Source: a virus. Taken from it: a stretch of 29,980 bases of DNA. The first letter of the stretch is position 1, and each line of letters starts with the position of its first letter. Of this stretch, positions 1 to 6,107 are shown one piece after another. The stretch is from positions 1 through 29,980 of IMG/VR virus record IMGVR_UViG_3300021964_000334; one strand, given 5' to 3'. The position numbers and the translations under genes were made by a program. The notes beneath the pieces are model-generated. The model made no database searches, was not told the DNA's origin, and saw nothing but the letters and a program-made list of their open reading frames with translations.

Positions 1-1394
1 CTTTTCCGCATTTCATCCTTTGATTCTATTTTTATCTTTCCGCTTGAGGTATATTTGTACAAAGGCGAAGCGAGTTCCGAGGCAAGCTCGTCATCAATAG
101 GAAGTCGGCAATCACGCTTCGCCAACCAATCTTTTACCTCAAACCATAATTCAGCTCGGAGATTCAAATAATTTTTTTTCGTGCTTGGTGCTTCCGCAAC
201 ATTGATCCCACGCACGGGAAGATTCTGTTCAGCAAGTCTGTCCACCACGCCCGAACCAAGACCAATCACATCAATTAAGATTTCGCTCGGACGCTCGAGC
301 GCAGTAGCGTCATCGTATCTATTTTTTACTGCACCGCAGAGTTGCATCAGATCCATGCTTGGAAAAGTAATAAGTTCAAAAACAGTATTTCCCTGGCGTA
401 CGCACAAAGCAGAATTATCTCCGCCAAAGCGGGCAACATCCAAGCCCCATACTATAGGTGCGCTCGCGGTGAGCGATACATCACGCCCCATGGACGCACG
501 AATTAACTCCATTGGTATGACAGTGTCATCGTCCGCAGATGGGAACTCGCCCATAACTTCCACGCGTGCGACAGTAGAATCTTCTCCGTATTGCTCAATC
601 ATTTTTTGGAACAGGTCTTTGTCCGTTCCTTCGACCGTGCGGGAATCTATTTGTTCGGTTTTCCAGAAAGATCTTTTGGAATGGAAAGAATCATAAAATG
701 GGCCTGTGTTCCTGCGTGGGTTGGAAAAGGTAAACCAAAAACGATTCTTCGTGGGTTCGGAGAAGAAACCTTCCGATACAGAATATATGGGTGCTGGTAT
801 ACCAGATGCTTCGTCCATGATTAAACAAACACCATAAGATGAATGGATACCCGCAAATGCGTCTGGATTCTCCTCAGACCATAATTGAGCCTGTGCATAG
901 TAGTAACCAGTATCTATCTTTAGATCTTCTATCAGGGCTTTCTCAAACCATTGTGCTGGTTTTATGGTAGTAGCCGTCTTGTTAAACCAATGAGAGTGTA
1001 TAGAAAGCGTTAGCCACTTTCCTAACTCAGCCCATGTTCTACTTCTAAGCTGCTGCTCTGTGTTGGCTGTGACGATTATGGTTGATCCTAGTCTGGTTGA
1101 CAGCATCCAAAGTATTAACCATGAAACTAAAGCAGACTTACCAATACCACGACCAGAAGCAACTGCCATTCTAAACATCTCAGGCATATCAATACTTTCA
1201 TTTCTTTGGATATGCGTTGAAATTTCCCTCAAAATTTTTTCTTGCCACTTCCTTGGCCCTTCAAAATGCTCGAGGGGGGTATCCTTTTGTCCCCAAGGGA
1301 ACACAAATCTGACAAAGTTTAGTGGATCATCTTTTATATTCATTGACCAGATAGAGGTCATTAGTTCCTTTTCTTGCTTAATTGGATATTTCAT
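1..1394 (-). CDS. terL: Terminase large subunit, C-terminus cut by window edge
   Basis: This is the motor ATPase and nuclease that packages phage DNA into procapsids. My translation of the minus strand from 1394 stays open to base 1, giving about 464 residues. It shows a variant Walker A (SGRGIGKSA, residues 80-88), a Walker B (LIMDEAS, D194/E195), a coupling motif TFSNP (222-226) and RNase H-like nuclease acidic residues (WGLDVARFGGD, D319 and D326; LIDVIG, D375). The start at 1394 follows an in-frame stop but has no clear Shine-Dalgarno. An internal ATG at 1361, preceded by AAGGAAC, is an alternative. It lies downstream of terS, but across a 202-bp gap instead of the usual tight junction. 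The end of the nuclease domain, and probably the portal gene, lie beyond the left edge. Confidence 0.93.
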   Translation of the reverse strand, partial: MKYPIKQEKELMTSIWSMNIKDDPLNFVRFVFPWGQKDTPLEHFEGPRKWQEKILREISTHIQRNESIDMPEMFRMAVASGRGIGKSALVSWLILWMLSTRLGSTIIVTANTEQQLRSRTWAELGKWLTLSIHSHWFNKTATTIKPAQWFEKALIEDLKIDTGYYYAQAQLWSEENPDAFAGIHSSYGVCLIMDEASGIPAPIYSVSEGFFSEPTKNRFWFTFSNPRRNTGPFYDSFHSKRSFWKTEQIDSRTVEGTDKDLFQKMIEQYGEDSTVARVEVMGEFPSADDDTVIPMELIRASMGRDVSLTASAPIVWGLDVARFGGDNSALCVRQGNTVFELITFPSMDLMQLCGAVKNRYDDATALERPSEILIDVIGLGSGVVDRLAEQNLPVRGINVAEAPSTKKNYLNLRAELWFEVKDWLAKRDCRLPIDDELASELASPLYKYTSSGKIKIESKDEMRK

Positions 1395-1596
1395 AAAATT
1401 TTATTTCAACAGTTCCATGTACTCTGCCCCCGCCCATCCGCATGAACGGGGGGCTACAGCGATAGTGAGTACTTACTTTCATGTTAGTGAGTGCTTACTA
1501 TCATTGTATGCGTTGCCGTGCGTGCGTTCGCGAGCGAGCGAAGAAAAAGCCGCGCCAATCTTGGAGAGAAAGGGAGAAAAGATATTTCATGCGTGG
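1395..1596. other. Unusual terS-terL spacer, non-coding
   Basis: I see no convincing gene in this 202-bp gap; the longest minus-strand frame is about 29 codons and lacks a ribosome site. It holds two phased dyad repeats (1464-1499), a GC-rich CGTGCGTGCG tract (1511-1540) in an otherwise AT-rich genome, and one copy of a 17-bp direct repeat whose partner is inside terS. Terminase genes normally abut, so a structured spacer suggests a packaging or regulatory site. That function is inference. Confidence 0.5.
1464..1499. repeat. Two 14-bp dyads at 22-bp spacing
   Basis: AGTGAGTACTTACT (1464-1477) is repeated as AGTGAGTGCTTACT (1486-1499), exactly 22 bp apart. Each copy is a near-perfect palindrome. 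The outer arms (GATAGT at 1461-1466 and ACTATC at 1497-1502) are also complementary, so the whole block has dyad symmetry. Two-turn phasing puts both copies on one face of the helix, as expected for a protein-binding site. TerS or a repressor are possible ligands. Confidence 0.6.
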
Positions 1597-1751
1597 CTAA
1601 TCCTCGCTCTTTGTTTGTTCTGCGCTCGTGCGTGCGCTCTGCTCAACGCTTATAAGCTCGCTAATATCTAGGCCTTGCTTATTCGTTAGCTCGTGCGTGC
1701 GTTGAGCGTCTTGCCGTTCGCTCGTGCCTTCAATTATGCGTTGCCGTGCGT
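1507..1751. repeat. GC-rich short direct repeats over the terS 3' end
   Basis: The 17-mer TATGCGTTGCCGTGCGT occurs at 1507-1523 (non-coding) and again at 1735-1751 (inside terS). Between them GCTCGTGCGTGCG occurs twice (1624-1636 and 1689-1701). They are far more GC-rich than the genome around them and straddle a coding boundary, so the repetition is not explained by the protein. Confidence 0.6.
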
Positions 1752-2112
1752 CCGTGAGAATTCCGCCTAGGTCGAGATTGTGATTTACTTCTTGGCGGTC
1801 TGCCCAGTTTTCCGATCTATTTTTTAAGTAGAATATTTGGGCAGTGACATTGTTCTCAAAGAGAGCATTATTCATGAGAGCCTGGGCAACTTTAGATACT
1901 CCTAATGCTTCCCCCTTTTTTAATGCGTGCTGTATTTCCTGAAATTCCTTTCTATTGCGGTCTAATGTTGACCAGGAAACACCAAGGCAACGACATATCT
2001 GCCGAAGCGATAAACCTTGAGCCGCATATTCTGTAATTTTTTCTAATGTTTCAGGATTATTAAGATCTTTCTTTTTTCTTCCTGGTTTACCTGGTATTTT
2101 AGATGTTCCCAT
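1597..2112 (-). CDS. terS: Terminase small subunit
   Basis: The small terminase recognises the packaging site and loads TerL. The 171-residue product has a basic N-terminus followed by a helix-turn-helix (residues about 24-60; LSLRQICRCLGVSWSTLDRN). A core typical of phage TerS follows (TAQIFYLKNRSENWADRQEV, about 100-119). The C-terminal 50 residues are polar, low in complexity and rich in Arg, Glu and Thr; they are encoded by the CGCACG-rich repeats of this region. The gene starts near the divergent promoter region and reads towards terL. The call rests on the conserved core plus its position next to terL. Confidence 0.85.
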   Translation of the reverse strand: MGTSKIPGKPGRKKKDLNNPETLEKITEYAAQGLSLRQICRCLGVSWSTLDRNRKEFQEIQHALKKGEALGVSKVAQALMNNALFENNVTAQIFYLKNRSENWADRQEVNHNLDLGGILTDARQRIIEGTSERQDAQRTHELTNKQGLDISELISVEQSARTSAEQTKSED

Positions 2113-2268
2113 TTTCTCCGCTCTTTACCTTATTTATTGTAATTTATACCTGGAAAATTATTTTTATTTTTTTTAATTATTTTGTTGATATGTTTCTCAA
2201 AATATGGAAAATAGGGAATACCCATTCTGTTTTGGGTAATTTAGGGCATAGCCCAGGAGATAAATAAA
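2113..2268. promoter_or_regulatory. Divergent control region, terS and early block
   Basis: This 156-bp AT-rich region separates terS (minus) from the early genes (plus). TTGATA at 2185-2190 is a possible -35 but no good -10 follows. GGTATAAAT on the minus strand at 2143-2151 is a possible extended -10 for terS. Just before the first early gene are two small hairpins: TACCCA/TGGGTA (2219-2224 and 2233-2238) and GGGC/GCCC (2244-2247 and 2251-2254). The Shine-Dalgarno AGGAGA (2255-2260) follows. The location is sound; the promoter boxes are weak. Confidence 0.45.
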
Positions 2269-2649
2269 ATGAGTAAAAAAGAAAAAATGTATAAAGCGAT
2301 TGACCAACACGGCCAGCGTTTAAACAACATATTCAAAACCAATATGGATAATGTTGCCTTATGTAAAAAGTTATTCAGGTTAGAAAATAAAACCTGGAGA
2401 CTTGCAACAGATTACTGTAATGGTCTTGTTCAATGTGATGAATGGGATAACCAAACAGATAAAATACTGTCCAAGGTTTCCGAGGTATTAGGAACAGATA
2501 AAGCTAATATTTATATCAATGGAGACCCTAGAGGTTATTCCCTCAAATTTAATATCGACTTTACTAACCAACATATAAAAAATATGTATCGTGATTTGGG
2601 TGGTTATGGAATTATCGCGCCTGATTTTAGATTAGAGAAGGTGGCCTAA
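2269..2649 (+). CDS. Conserved phage protein with DPRGY-LK motif
   Basis: This is the first gene of the plus-strand early block. Its 126 residues begin with a basic segment, then a helical region about 25-85. The C-terminal part contains IYINGDPRGYSLKF (residues about 82-95), a signature I associate with small conserved hypothetical proteins of many phages. Its biochemical role is not known to me. AGGAGATAAATAAA before the ATG is a good ribosome site. The stop is immediately followed by the next start, so it is probably co-translated with the following gene. Confidence 0.8.
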   Translation: MSKKEKMYKAIDQHGQRLNNIFKTNMDNVALCKKLFRLENKTWRLATDYCNGLVQCDEWDNQTDKILSKVSEVLGTDKANIYINGDPRGYSLKFNIDFTNQHIKNMYRDLGGYGIIAPDFRLEKVA

Positions 2650-2868
2650 ATGAAAACAGTTAATATTAAATTAAATAAAAAAGAGTTAAGCGCATTAATG
2701 GATTTTATTGAGCTGGATACGGCTACTGTTGAGGCGGAAAATAATTGGGAAGATACAACTTGTGCCGTTAGTGATTTAAATAGGGCAGAAGCAGATAATT
2801 TATTTTATAAGCTGTATCACGGGGAGAGATCTCTAGCAGTTGATGAAATTAAAAATAAAAATTTCTAA
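2650..2868 (+). CDS. Small acidic phage protein, unknown
   Basis: This 72-residue protein starts directly after the previous stop codon. An N-terminal basic stretch (KLNKKELS) is followed by an acidic, probably helical body. I recognise no domain and see no membrane segment or cysteine motif. The gene is supported by its junctions with both neighbours and the Shine-Dalgarno-like GAGAAGG upstream (2635-2641). Confidence 0.7.
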   Translation: MKTVNIKLNKKELSALMDFIELDTATVEAENNWEDTTCAVSDLNRAEADNLFYKLYHGERSLAVDEIKNKNF

Positions 2869-2877
2869 GGGGGAAAC

Positions 2878-3171
2878 ATGAAACCAGAAATAATCAGAAA
2901 CTTAAAAGAAACAGAGTACAAACAAGTACGAGTTAATACACGCAAGGGAATTATTAACTGTTATGACATTAGACCAAGGATATTTAATACCTGGTTAATT
3001 AATGACTTTGATATTCCAAGCACTAGAGCGCAAAAGCTAGGCGTTGCGATTGATGCCCTGCATGATGCTTTATGCTACATGGACGAAGAATACCAGGAGA
3101 AAATATTTAATATGCCAATTAAAGACCTGGTTAACCAATTCGCGAAACTTGAGGAACTAAGGACGCTCTAA
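2878..3171 (+). CDS. Hypothetical early phage protein, 97 aa
   Basis: AAGGGGGAAAC immediately upstream of the ATG is one of the strongest ribosome sites in the block. The N-terminal half is basic with beta-like character (VRVNTRKGIINCYDI). The C-terminal half is predicted helical (ALHDALCYMDEEYQEKIF). No known domain is recognised. The TAATG junction at 3169-3173 couples it to the next small gene. Confidence 0.75.
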   Translation: MKPEIIRNLKETEYKQVRVNTRKGIINCYDIRPRIFNTWLINDFDIPSTRAQKLGVAIDALHDALCYMDEEYQEKIFNMPIKDLVNQFAKLEELRTL

Positions 3172-3323
3172 TGAAAACTTATATAACTAATATTGGCGGT
3201 GTGAAAATCACCGCCCACAGTTTAGAAGAATTTAACGCAAAGATTGCCTACGCTTTAAAATGCCAAAAGAATTATAAGGCACTAAAAGATTTAGAACTTA
3301 AATACACGAGAGGAGAAAATTAA
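3171..3323 (+). CDS. Small early protein, 50 aa
   Basis: The start ATG shares its A with the previous stop (TAATG), a classic termination-reinitiation junction. The product begins MKTYITNIGGVKITAHSLEE and is basic with a C-terminal helix. I do not recognise it. Support is the coupling, the tight packing of the block and a codon composition like its neighbours. Confidence 0.6.
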   Translation: MKTYITNIGGVKITAHSLEEFNAKIAYALKCQKNYKALKDLELKYTRGEN

Positions 3324-3413
3324 ATGTTCCTCAGACGCACACACAACGCACAGGAGAGCCGTTCTTTAACTAGGACGGCATACCCTACGCATAACGCATA
3401 TAAACGCATTTAA
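3324..3413 (+). CDS. Possible 29-aa basic peptide
   Basis: An ATG directly abuts the previous stop, and GAGAGGAGAAAAT just before it is a good ribosome site. The frame runs 29 codons and gives a basic peptide (MFLRRTHNAQESRSLTRTAY at the start). The DNA is rich in ACGCA steps, unlike its neighbours. It may be a leader peptide, a real micro-gene, or an untranslated spacer before the next gene. Confidence 0.35.
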   Translation: MFLRRTHNAQESRSLTRTAYPTHNAYKRI

Positions 3414-3421
3414 GGGCATAT

Positions 3422-3604
3422 ATGACCAAGTACAAACTAATTTACACGGAGTACACGGACGGACACCAAGCGGACGGAGAAACCAAACAAAAAGAATTTC
3501 AGGCCGAGAGCCTAAAAGATTTATTTATTCAAGTGTTAGAGATAACGCAACGGAATGAAATAAAACCAAGCAACATTAACGCAATACTGCGGGGAGAGAA
3601 ATAA
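3422..3604 (+). CDS. Hypothetical early protein, 60 aa
   Basis: AAGGG lies about six bases before the ATG. The short protein has an N-terminal beta-like segment (KYKLIYTEYTDG), a polar middle and a C-terminal helix (LKDLFIQVLEITQ). No domain is recognised. It ends two bases before the next start with AGAGAAATAAA as the shared ribosome region. Confidence 0.65.
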   Translation: MTKYKLIYTEYTDGHQADGETKQKEFQAESLKDLFIQVLEITQRNEIKPSNINAILRGEK

Positions 3605-3605
3605 A

Positions 3606-3818
3606 ATGAGAACAAGACCAAAGAAACCTAATATATCCATAGGATTAAAAATAAAAGTATTTGATTTAAACGGAAATCCTGACGAGGTTTATAGAACTTT
3701 AAGTCACGAGAATATGCCTGATAGAGTATTTGATGTTATTTATGATGCGGTCATAGATTATCTTGTAATGGAGAGAAAAGAAATTGAAGAATTTTTAGCA
3801 CAACAGGAGACAGCATGA
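3606..3818 (+). CDS. Hypothetical early protein, 70 aa
   Basis: This 70-residue protein has a basic proline-containing N-terminus (RTRPKKPN) and a short beta segment (IGLKIKVFDLNG). A long amphipathic helix follows (residues about 38-66), ending in acidic and Gln-rich residues. I do not recognise the family. Its stop overlaps the next start (ATGA, 3815-3818), indicating translational coupling. Confidence 0.65.
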   Translation: MRTRPKKPNISIGLKIKVFDLNGNPDEVYRTLSHENMPDRVFDVIYDAVIDYLVMERKEIEEFLAQQETA

Positions 3819-4012
3819 GTATCAAGATAGATAAAAGATCTAAACATAGTGCATATATAACTGTGGGGAATATAACGATTTATGTTGAACACTCTCCAAA
3901 ATGTGCAGAGGAATATATTTCTATATGGAAAGAAAACCCACATCAAGAAACAATTTTTAAAAGTTATTTTGACTTTGATAAAAATAAAACTGTAATAGAG
4001 GTAACAAAATGA
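3815..4012 (+). CDS. Hypothetical early protein, 65 aa
   Basis: It starts in an ATGA overlap with the preceding gene, with CAGGAGACAGC as ribosome site. The 65 residues look like a small mixed alpha/beta protein with one Cys and no recognised motif. Its own stop overlaps the next start by four bases (ATGA at 4009-4012). Coupled overlaps on both sides are the main support. Confidence 0.65.
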   Translation: MSIKIDKRSKHSAYITVGNITIYVEHSPKCAEEYISIWKENPHQETIFKSYFDFDKNKTVIEVTK

Positions 4013-4197
4013 CAGAACACACAGACAAAGTAGAAGCTAGACGCTTCCAGTTATTCAAAGAAAGTACAGACTTACCAACGCTAGAAACTAGGGCGGGCTG
4101 GAATTACATTCTTAAACATTACCCAAGCGGTAAAAAAATTAAAGTCTTTGACGATAAACGCAAGAAAGACCAAATCATTAACGAGGGGGGAAACTAA
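4009..4197 (+). CDS. Hypothetical basic early protein, 62 aa
   Basis: The 62-residue protein carries a central RAGWNYILKHYPSGKKIKVF stretch (about residues 27-46), and its C-terminus is strongly basic (KVFDDKRKKDQI). It could bind nucleic acid or a host protein, but no family is recognised. It is coupled to both neighbours: an ATGA junction upstream and a TAATG junction at 4195-4199 downstream. Confidence 0.65.
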   Translation: MTEHTDKVEARRFQLFKESTDLPTLETRAGWNYILKHYPSGKKIKVFDDKRKKDQIINEGGN

Positions 4198-4427
4198 TGA
4201 ATAAGGAATTAATATGGGACAGCCATAGAGATTGCAATGTATGCGGAAAATCTTTTAACCTTTTTGACGGCTACGGATTACTTGATTTAGAGGAAATCCT
4301 AGACTGCACGGAAGAACGCCAACACGAATGGCAAAAAGAAAACCCAGATATAGATTTAACTGGCTATTTTTGCGGAAATTGTGCTGGAGATACTATCGAA
4401 GATATAGAGGGAGAAACTAATGGATAA
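4197..4427 (+). CDS. Small zinc-ribbon-like protein
   Basis: Two CxxC pairs (C13-C16 in CNVCGKSF and C59-C62 in CGNCAGD) are set 42 residues apart and suggest a zinc ribbon. The segment between is acidic and helical (LLDLEEILDCTEE). The overall charge is negative, so protein binding, for instance as a small regulator of a host enzyme, fits better than DNA binding; this is inference. GAGGGGGGAAAC before the ATG is a strong ribosome site. It overlaps the next gene by eight bases. Confidence 0.7.
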   Translation: MNKELIWDSHRDCNVCGKSFNLFDGYGLLDLEEILDCTEERQHEWQKENPDIDLTGYFCGNCAGDTIEDIEGETNG

Positions 4428-4692
4428 AGCATTAAAAGCAGTAAGAGAGGCAAGCATTTCTATAGCTTGTTTATTAGATGATGTATCAGTAAATAGAAGC
4501 GAAGAAATAAATCTTTCAGAATTGCATAAAGATATTGAGCATATTCAAGATCAAATAACAATTCTGGAAAACTATCTTGAGCCTTTTGTTATAGAAGAAC
4601 TCAATAATTCTATTGCAGACAAATACCAAGCAATAACCAACGATAACGCGGATTACTTTGTACAAGGAGAAAATAATGAGCGTAATAACTAA
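4420..4692 (+). CDS. Helical/coiled-coil early protein, 90 aa
   Basis: This 90-residue acidic protein is helical over nearly its whole length. Heptad-like spacing in the middle (LHKDIEHIQDQITILENYL, about residues 35-53) suggests a coiled coil and oligomerisation. The family is not recognised. Its start lies inside the previous gene with GAGGGAGAAACTA upstream, and its tail overlaps the next gene by 17 bases. Confidence 0.65.
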   Translation: MDKALKAVREASISIACLLDDVSVNRSEEINLSELHKDIEHIQDQITILENYLEPFVIEELNNSIADKYQAITNDNADYFVQGENNERNN

Positions 4693-4879
4693 ACCAAAAA
4701 CAAAAACTAAATCATGGACGGCAGTAATAACTTACTCCGTCTTTGATATGGGCAGAGAATGCGATACTCAAGAAGAATACATTGAGATGGTTAAAGATCA
4801 TTTCAGAGAAGAGCATAATATTGAGTTAAGCGATAATGAAATAAGCGATATCGAATTTGACGAGGTGGAATATGATTAA
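4676..4879 (+). CDS. Hypothetical acidic early protein, 67 aa
   Basis: The start at 4676 is preferred because AAGGAGAAAATA sits directly before it; an in-frame ATG at 4658 lacks a ribosome site. The product has a Lys/Thr-rich N-terminus (TKPKTKTKSW), a helical middle and a very acidic C-terminus (DNEISDIEFDEVEYD). Such acidic proteins are common among phage inhibitors that mimic DNA, but nothing here proves that role. Confidence 0.6.
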   Translation: MSVITKPKTKTKSWTAVITYSVFDMGRECDTQEEYIEMVKDHFREEHNIELSDNEISDIEFDEVEYD

Positions 4880-5117
4880 CACCACCTTTTATTTTGACTA
4901 CAACGGCACGGCTGTTTCTTGGAATTACAAGGGCGACTACACGGACAACACCAGCCCAATCTATAAGGCGTACAACCACAAGACATATAAACCACGCCTA
5001 AACGATCTTGTAATCCTAGAAACGCACGGCCACGATAAACGCACGCTTAAACAGGCACTGTTAGAAAGCATCAACGCAATACCGCTTGATAAACCAAAAA
5101 CAATATGGGGGAGATAA
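4872..5117 (+). CDS. Hypothetical early protein, 81 aa
   Basis: The start at 4872 follows GAGGTGG and overlaps the previous stop by eight bases; an in-frame ATG at 4857 is a weaker option. The 81 residues are aromatic-rich at the N-terminus (FYFDYNGTAVSWNYKGDY), suggesting a small beta sheet, followed by a short helix. No family is recognised. The DNA includes two GCACG cores (5024-5028 and 5041-5045). A TAATG junction leads into the next gene. Confidence 0.6.
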   Translation: MINTTFYFDYNGTAVSWNYKGDYTDNTSPIYKAYNHKTYKPRLNDLVILETHGHDKRTLKQALLESINAIPLDKPKTIWGR

Positions 5118-5263
5118 TGCAAAAATACTTATTACATATAGAGCCAATAGAAATTACCGAAGAAGAATACAAAGATATTAAAAAAATTGGTTTTGAAGAT
5201 TGGATTTTTGAACAAGCGGAATTGCAAAACATTGAACAAAACCGCATAGAAAAAATAAAGTAA
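5117..5263 (+). CDS. Small acidic early protein, 48 aa
   Basis: It begins in a TAATG junction with GGGGGAGATA as ribosome site. The 48 residues (MQKYLLHIEPIEITEEEYKD at the start) are acidic and probably a helical hairpin. I recognise no domain. Confidence 0.6.
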   Translation: MQKYLLHIEPIEITEEEYKDIKKIGFEDWIFEQAELQNIEQNRIEKIK

Positions 5264-5268
5264 AAAAA

Positions 5269-5466
5269 ATGAGAAATATTATTTGGGAAAGTGTCGCTAA
5301 ACGCGAAAATGGAAATCCTATAATTGTTATCCAACAATTAAAAAACGGATATGCAATTAAAGAATGCAACCTTAAAGGTGAATACAAAACCTGGAGAACT
5401 TACGCGGAACTATGGGACGCTGAAAATCACGCGATCACCCGCACGCTCGGACACACGCATGATTGA
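5269..5466 (+). CDS. Hypothetical early protein, 65 aa
   Basis: This 65-residue protein starts five bases after the previous stop. The spacer is only A residues, so translation probably depends on coupling. A beta-rich core (GNPIIVIQQLKNGYAIKEC) is followed by a helix (TYAELWDAENHAIT) and a His-rich tail. It resembles small sheet-plus-helix phage proteins in general, but I know no specific family. It overlaps the next start by eight bases. Confidence 0.55.
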   Translation: MRNIIWESVAKRENGNPIIVIQQLKNGYAIKECNLKGEYKTWRTYAELWDAENHAITRTLGHTHD

Positions 5467-5551
5467 ATTTCTCATACGCACGACCGCATTTATAATTCTT
5501 TTTACCTTTATTTATATTATCGCCTGGATTTTTATAGATAAGTTAAAATAA
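5459..5551 (+). CDS. Single-pass membrane micro-protein, 30 aa
   Basis: The last gene of the early block encodes 30 residues that are almost entirely one hydrophobic helix (TAFIILFTFIYIIAWIFI, about residues 9-26), with Arg before it and Lys after it. A one-helix inner-membrane peptide encoded early could affect membrane potential or superinfection, but the role is unknown. The start lies within the previous gene (eight-base overlap) and has only a weak ribosome site. A longer 66-residue reading from 5351 would be antisense-like shadow and is not favoured. Confidence 0.5.
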   Translation: MIEFLIRTTAFIILFTFIYIIAWIFIDKLK

Positions 5552-5597
5552 CTCTTTACGCACGGGAACGGGTAATTGTATATATTTATCTCCCCCC

Positions 5598-6038
5598 TTA
5601 CGAACGCTCGTTCTCGTGCATCTGCTTAATCATCACTACACCCAAACCCACTAACAGAATATGCTTACGCACGCCCGCTTTCGCTTTCCGCACGAGCGTC
5701 CGTTCGTTCTCTAACGCTATCCACAAGATATTCTTATCCACAAGCTCACTCACGCACGCACCTACTGTATTCCTACTGAGGCCTATCATCTTCGCGTAGT
5801 ACGCATAGGCATCATGACTGCTCATAGTTTCTGCTCTGTAGCGTTCGCATATTGCCCAGAGTGTTAGCTTGCTTCCAGGCGAGAGCGTACGATCGCCTGC
5901 GTGCGTGCGAAACCACTTCCACACACATACTCGCATCTTGCTGAAGTTTCTATACTTTGCAACTACGCTCGCACGAACGCACCCACTTTTGCTTTCGTTC
6001 TCAGGTATTGCATCTTCTATCCACCAGAACTTATCCAT
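5598..6038 (-). CDS. Winged-helix DNA-binding protein, candidate initiator
   Basis: This 146-residue basic protein contains a winged-helix/HTH_36-like domain (about residues 55-110; LTLWAICERYRAE, then YAKMIGLSRNTVGACVSELV and a wing-like KNILWIALENERTL). Such domains occur in phage and plasmid replication initiators and in repressors. The gene is the last of the minus-strand replication module. Directly upstream lie a hairpin and three 22-bp iteron-like repeats, and inside it are two DnaA-box-like sites. That context favours a replication initiator, but an autoregulating repressor is equally compatible. The start at 6038 has a G-rich tract about 9 bases before it; M35 is a fallback start. 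The DNA is unusually rich in CGCACG/CGTGCG. Confidence 0.6.
   Translation of the reverse strand: MDKFWWIEDAIPENESKSGCVRASVVAKYRNFSKMRVCVWKWFRTHAGDRTLSPGSKLTLWAICERYRAETMSSHDAYAYYAKMIGLSRNTVGACVSELVDKNILWIALENERTLVRKAKAGVRKHILLVGLGVVMIKQMHENERS
5717..5742 (+). other. Two DnaA-box-like sites
   Basis: TTATCCACA at 5734-5742 matches the bacterial DnaA box exactly, and CTATCCACA at 5717-5725 differs by one base. They lie 17 bp apart in the same orientation. Both are within the winged-helix gene, so they also encode protein, which lowers confidence. Proximity to the iteron-like array is what makes them notable. Confidence 0.4.
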
Positions 6039-6055
6039 TTACTTTAACCCCCATA

Positions 6056-6086
6056 AGAGAGATTGCCGTGCCAACGGCAATTCTCT
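6056..6086. promoter_or_regulatory. Strong hairpin upstream of winged-helix gene
   Basis: ATTGCCGT (6062-6069) pairs with ACGGCAAT (6074-6081) around a four-base loop. The stem extends by five more pairs (AGAGA with TCTCT) past one bulged G. No T tract follows on either strand, so it is not a typical intrinsic terminator. It sits 18 bp before the start of the minus-strand gene and could be an operator or an mRNA leader structure. Confidence 0.55.
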
Positions 6087-6107
6087 ATATGTTATGTTAT
6101 GGATATA

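Noticed and set aside
1060-1671. 203-codon plus-strand frame opposite terL and terS
   Set aside because: It covers the N-terminal part of terL, the spacer and the terS 3' end on the opposite strand; it has no ribosome site and the protein shows no family features.
5351-5551. 66-codon reading ending in the membrane peptide
   Set aside because: Its first half only shadows the upstream gene in another frame; the start at 5459 explains the conserved-looking hydrophobic part.
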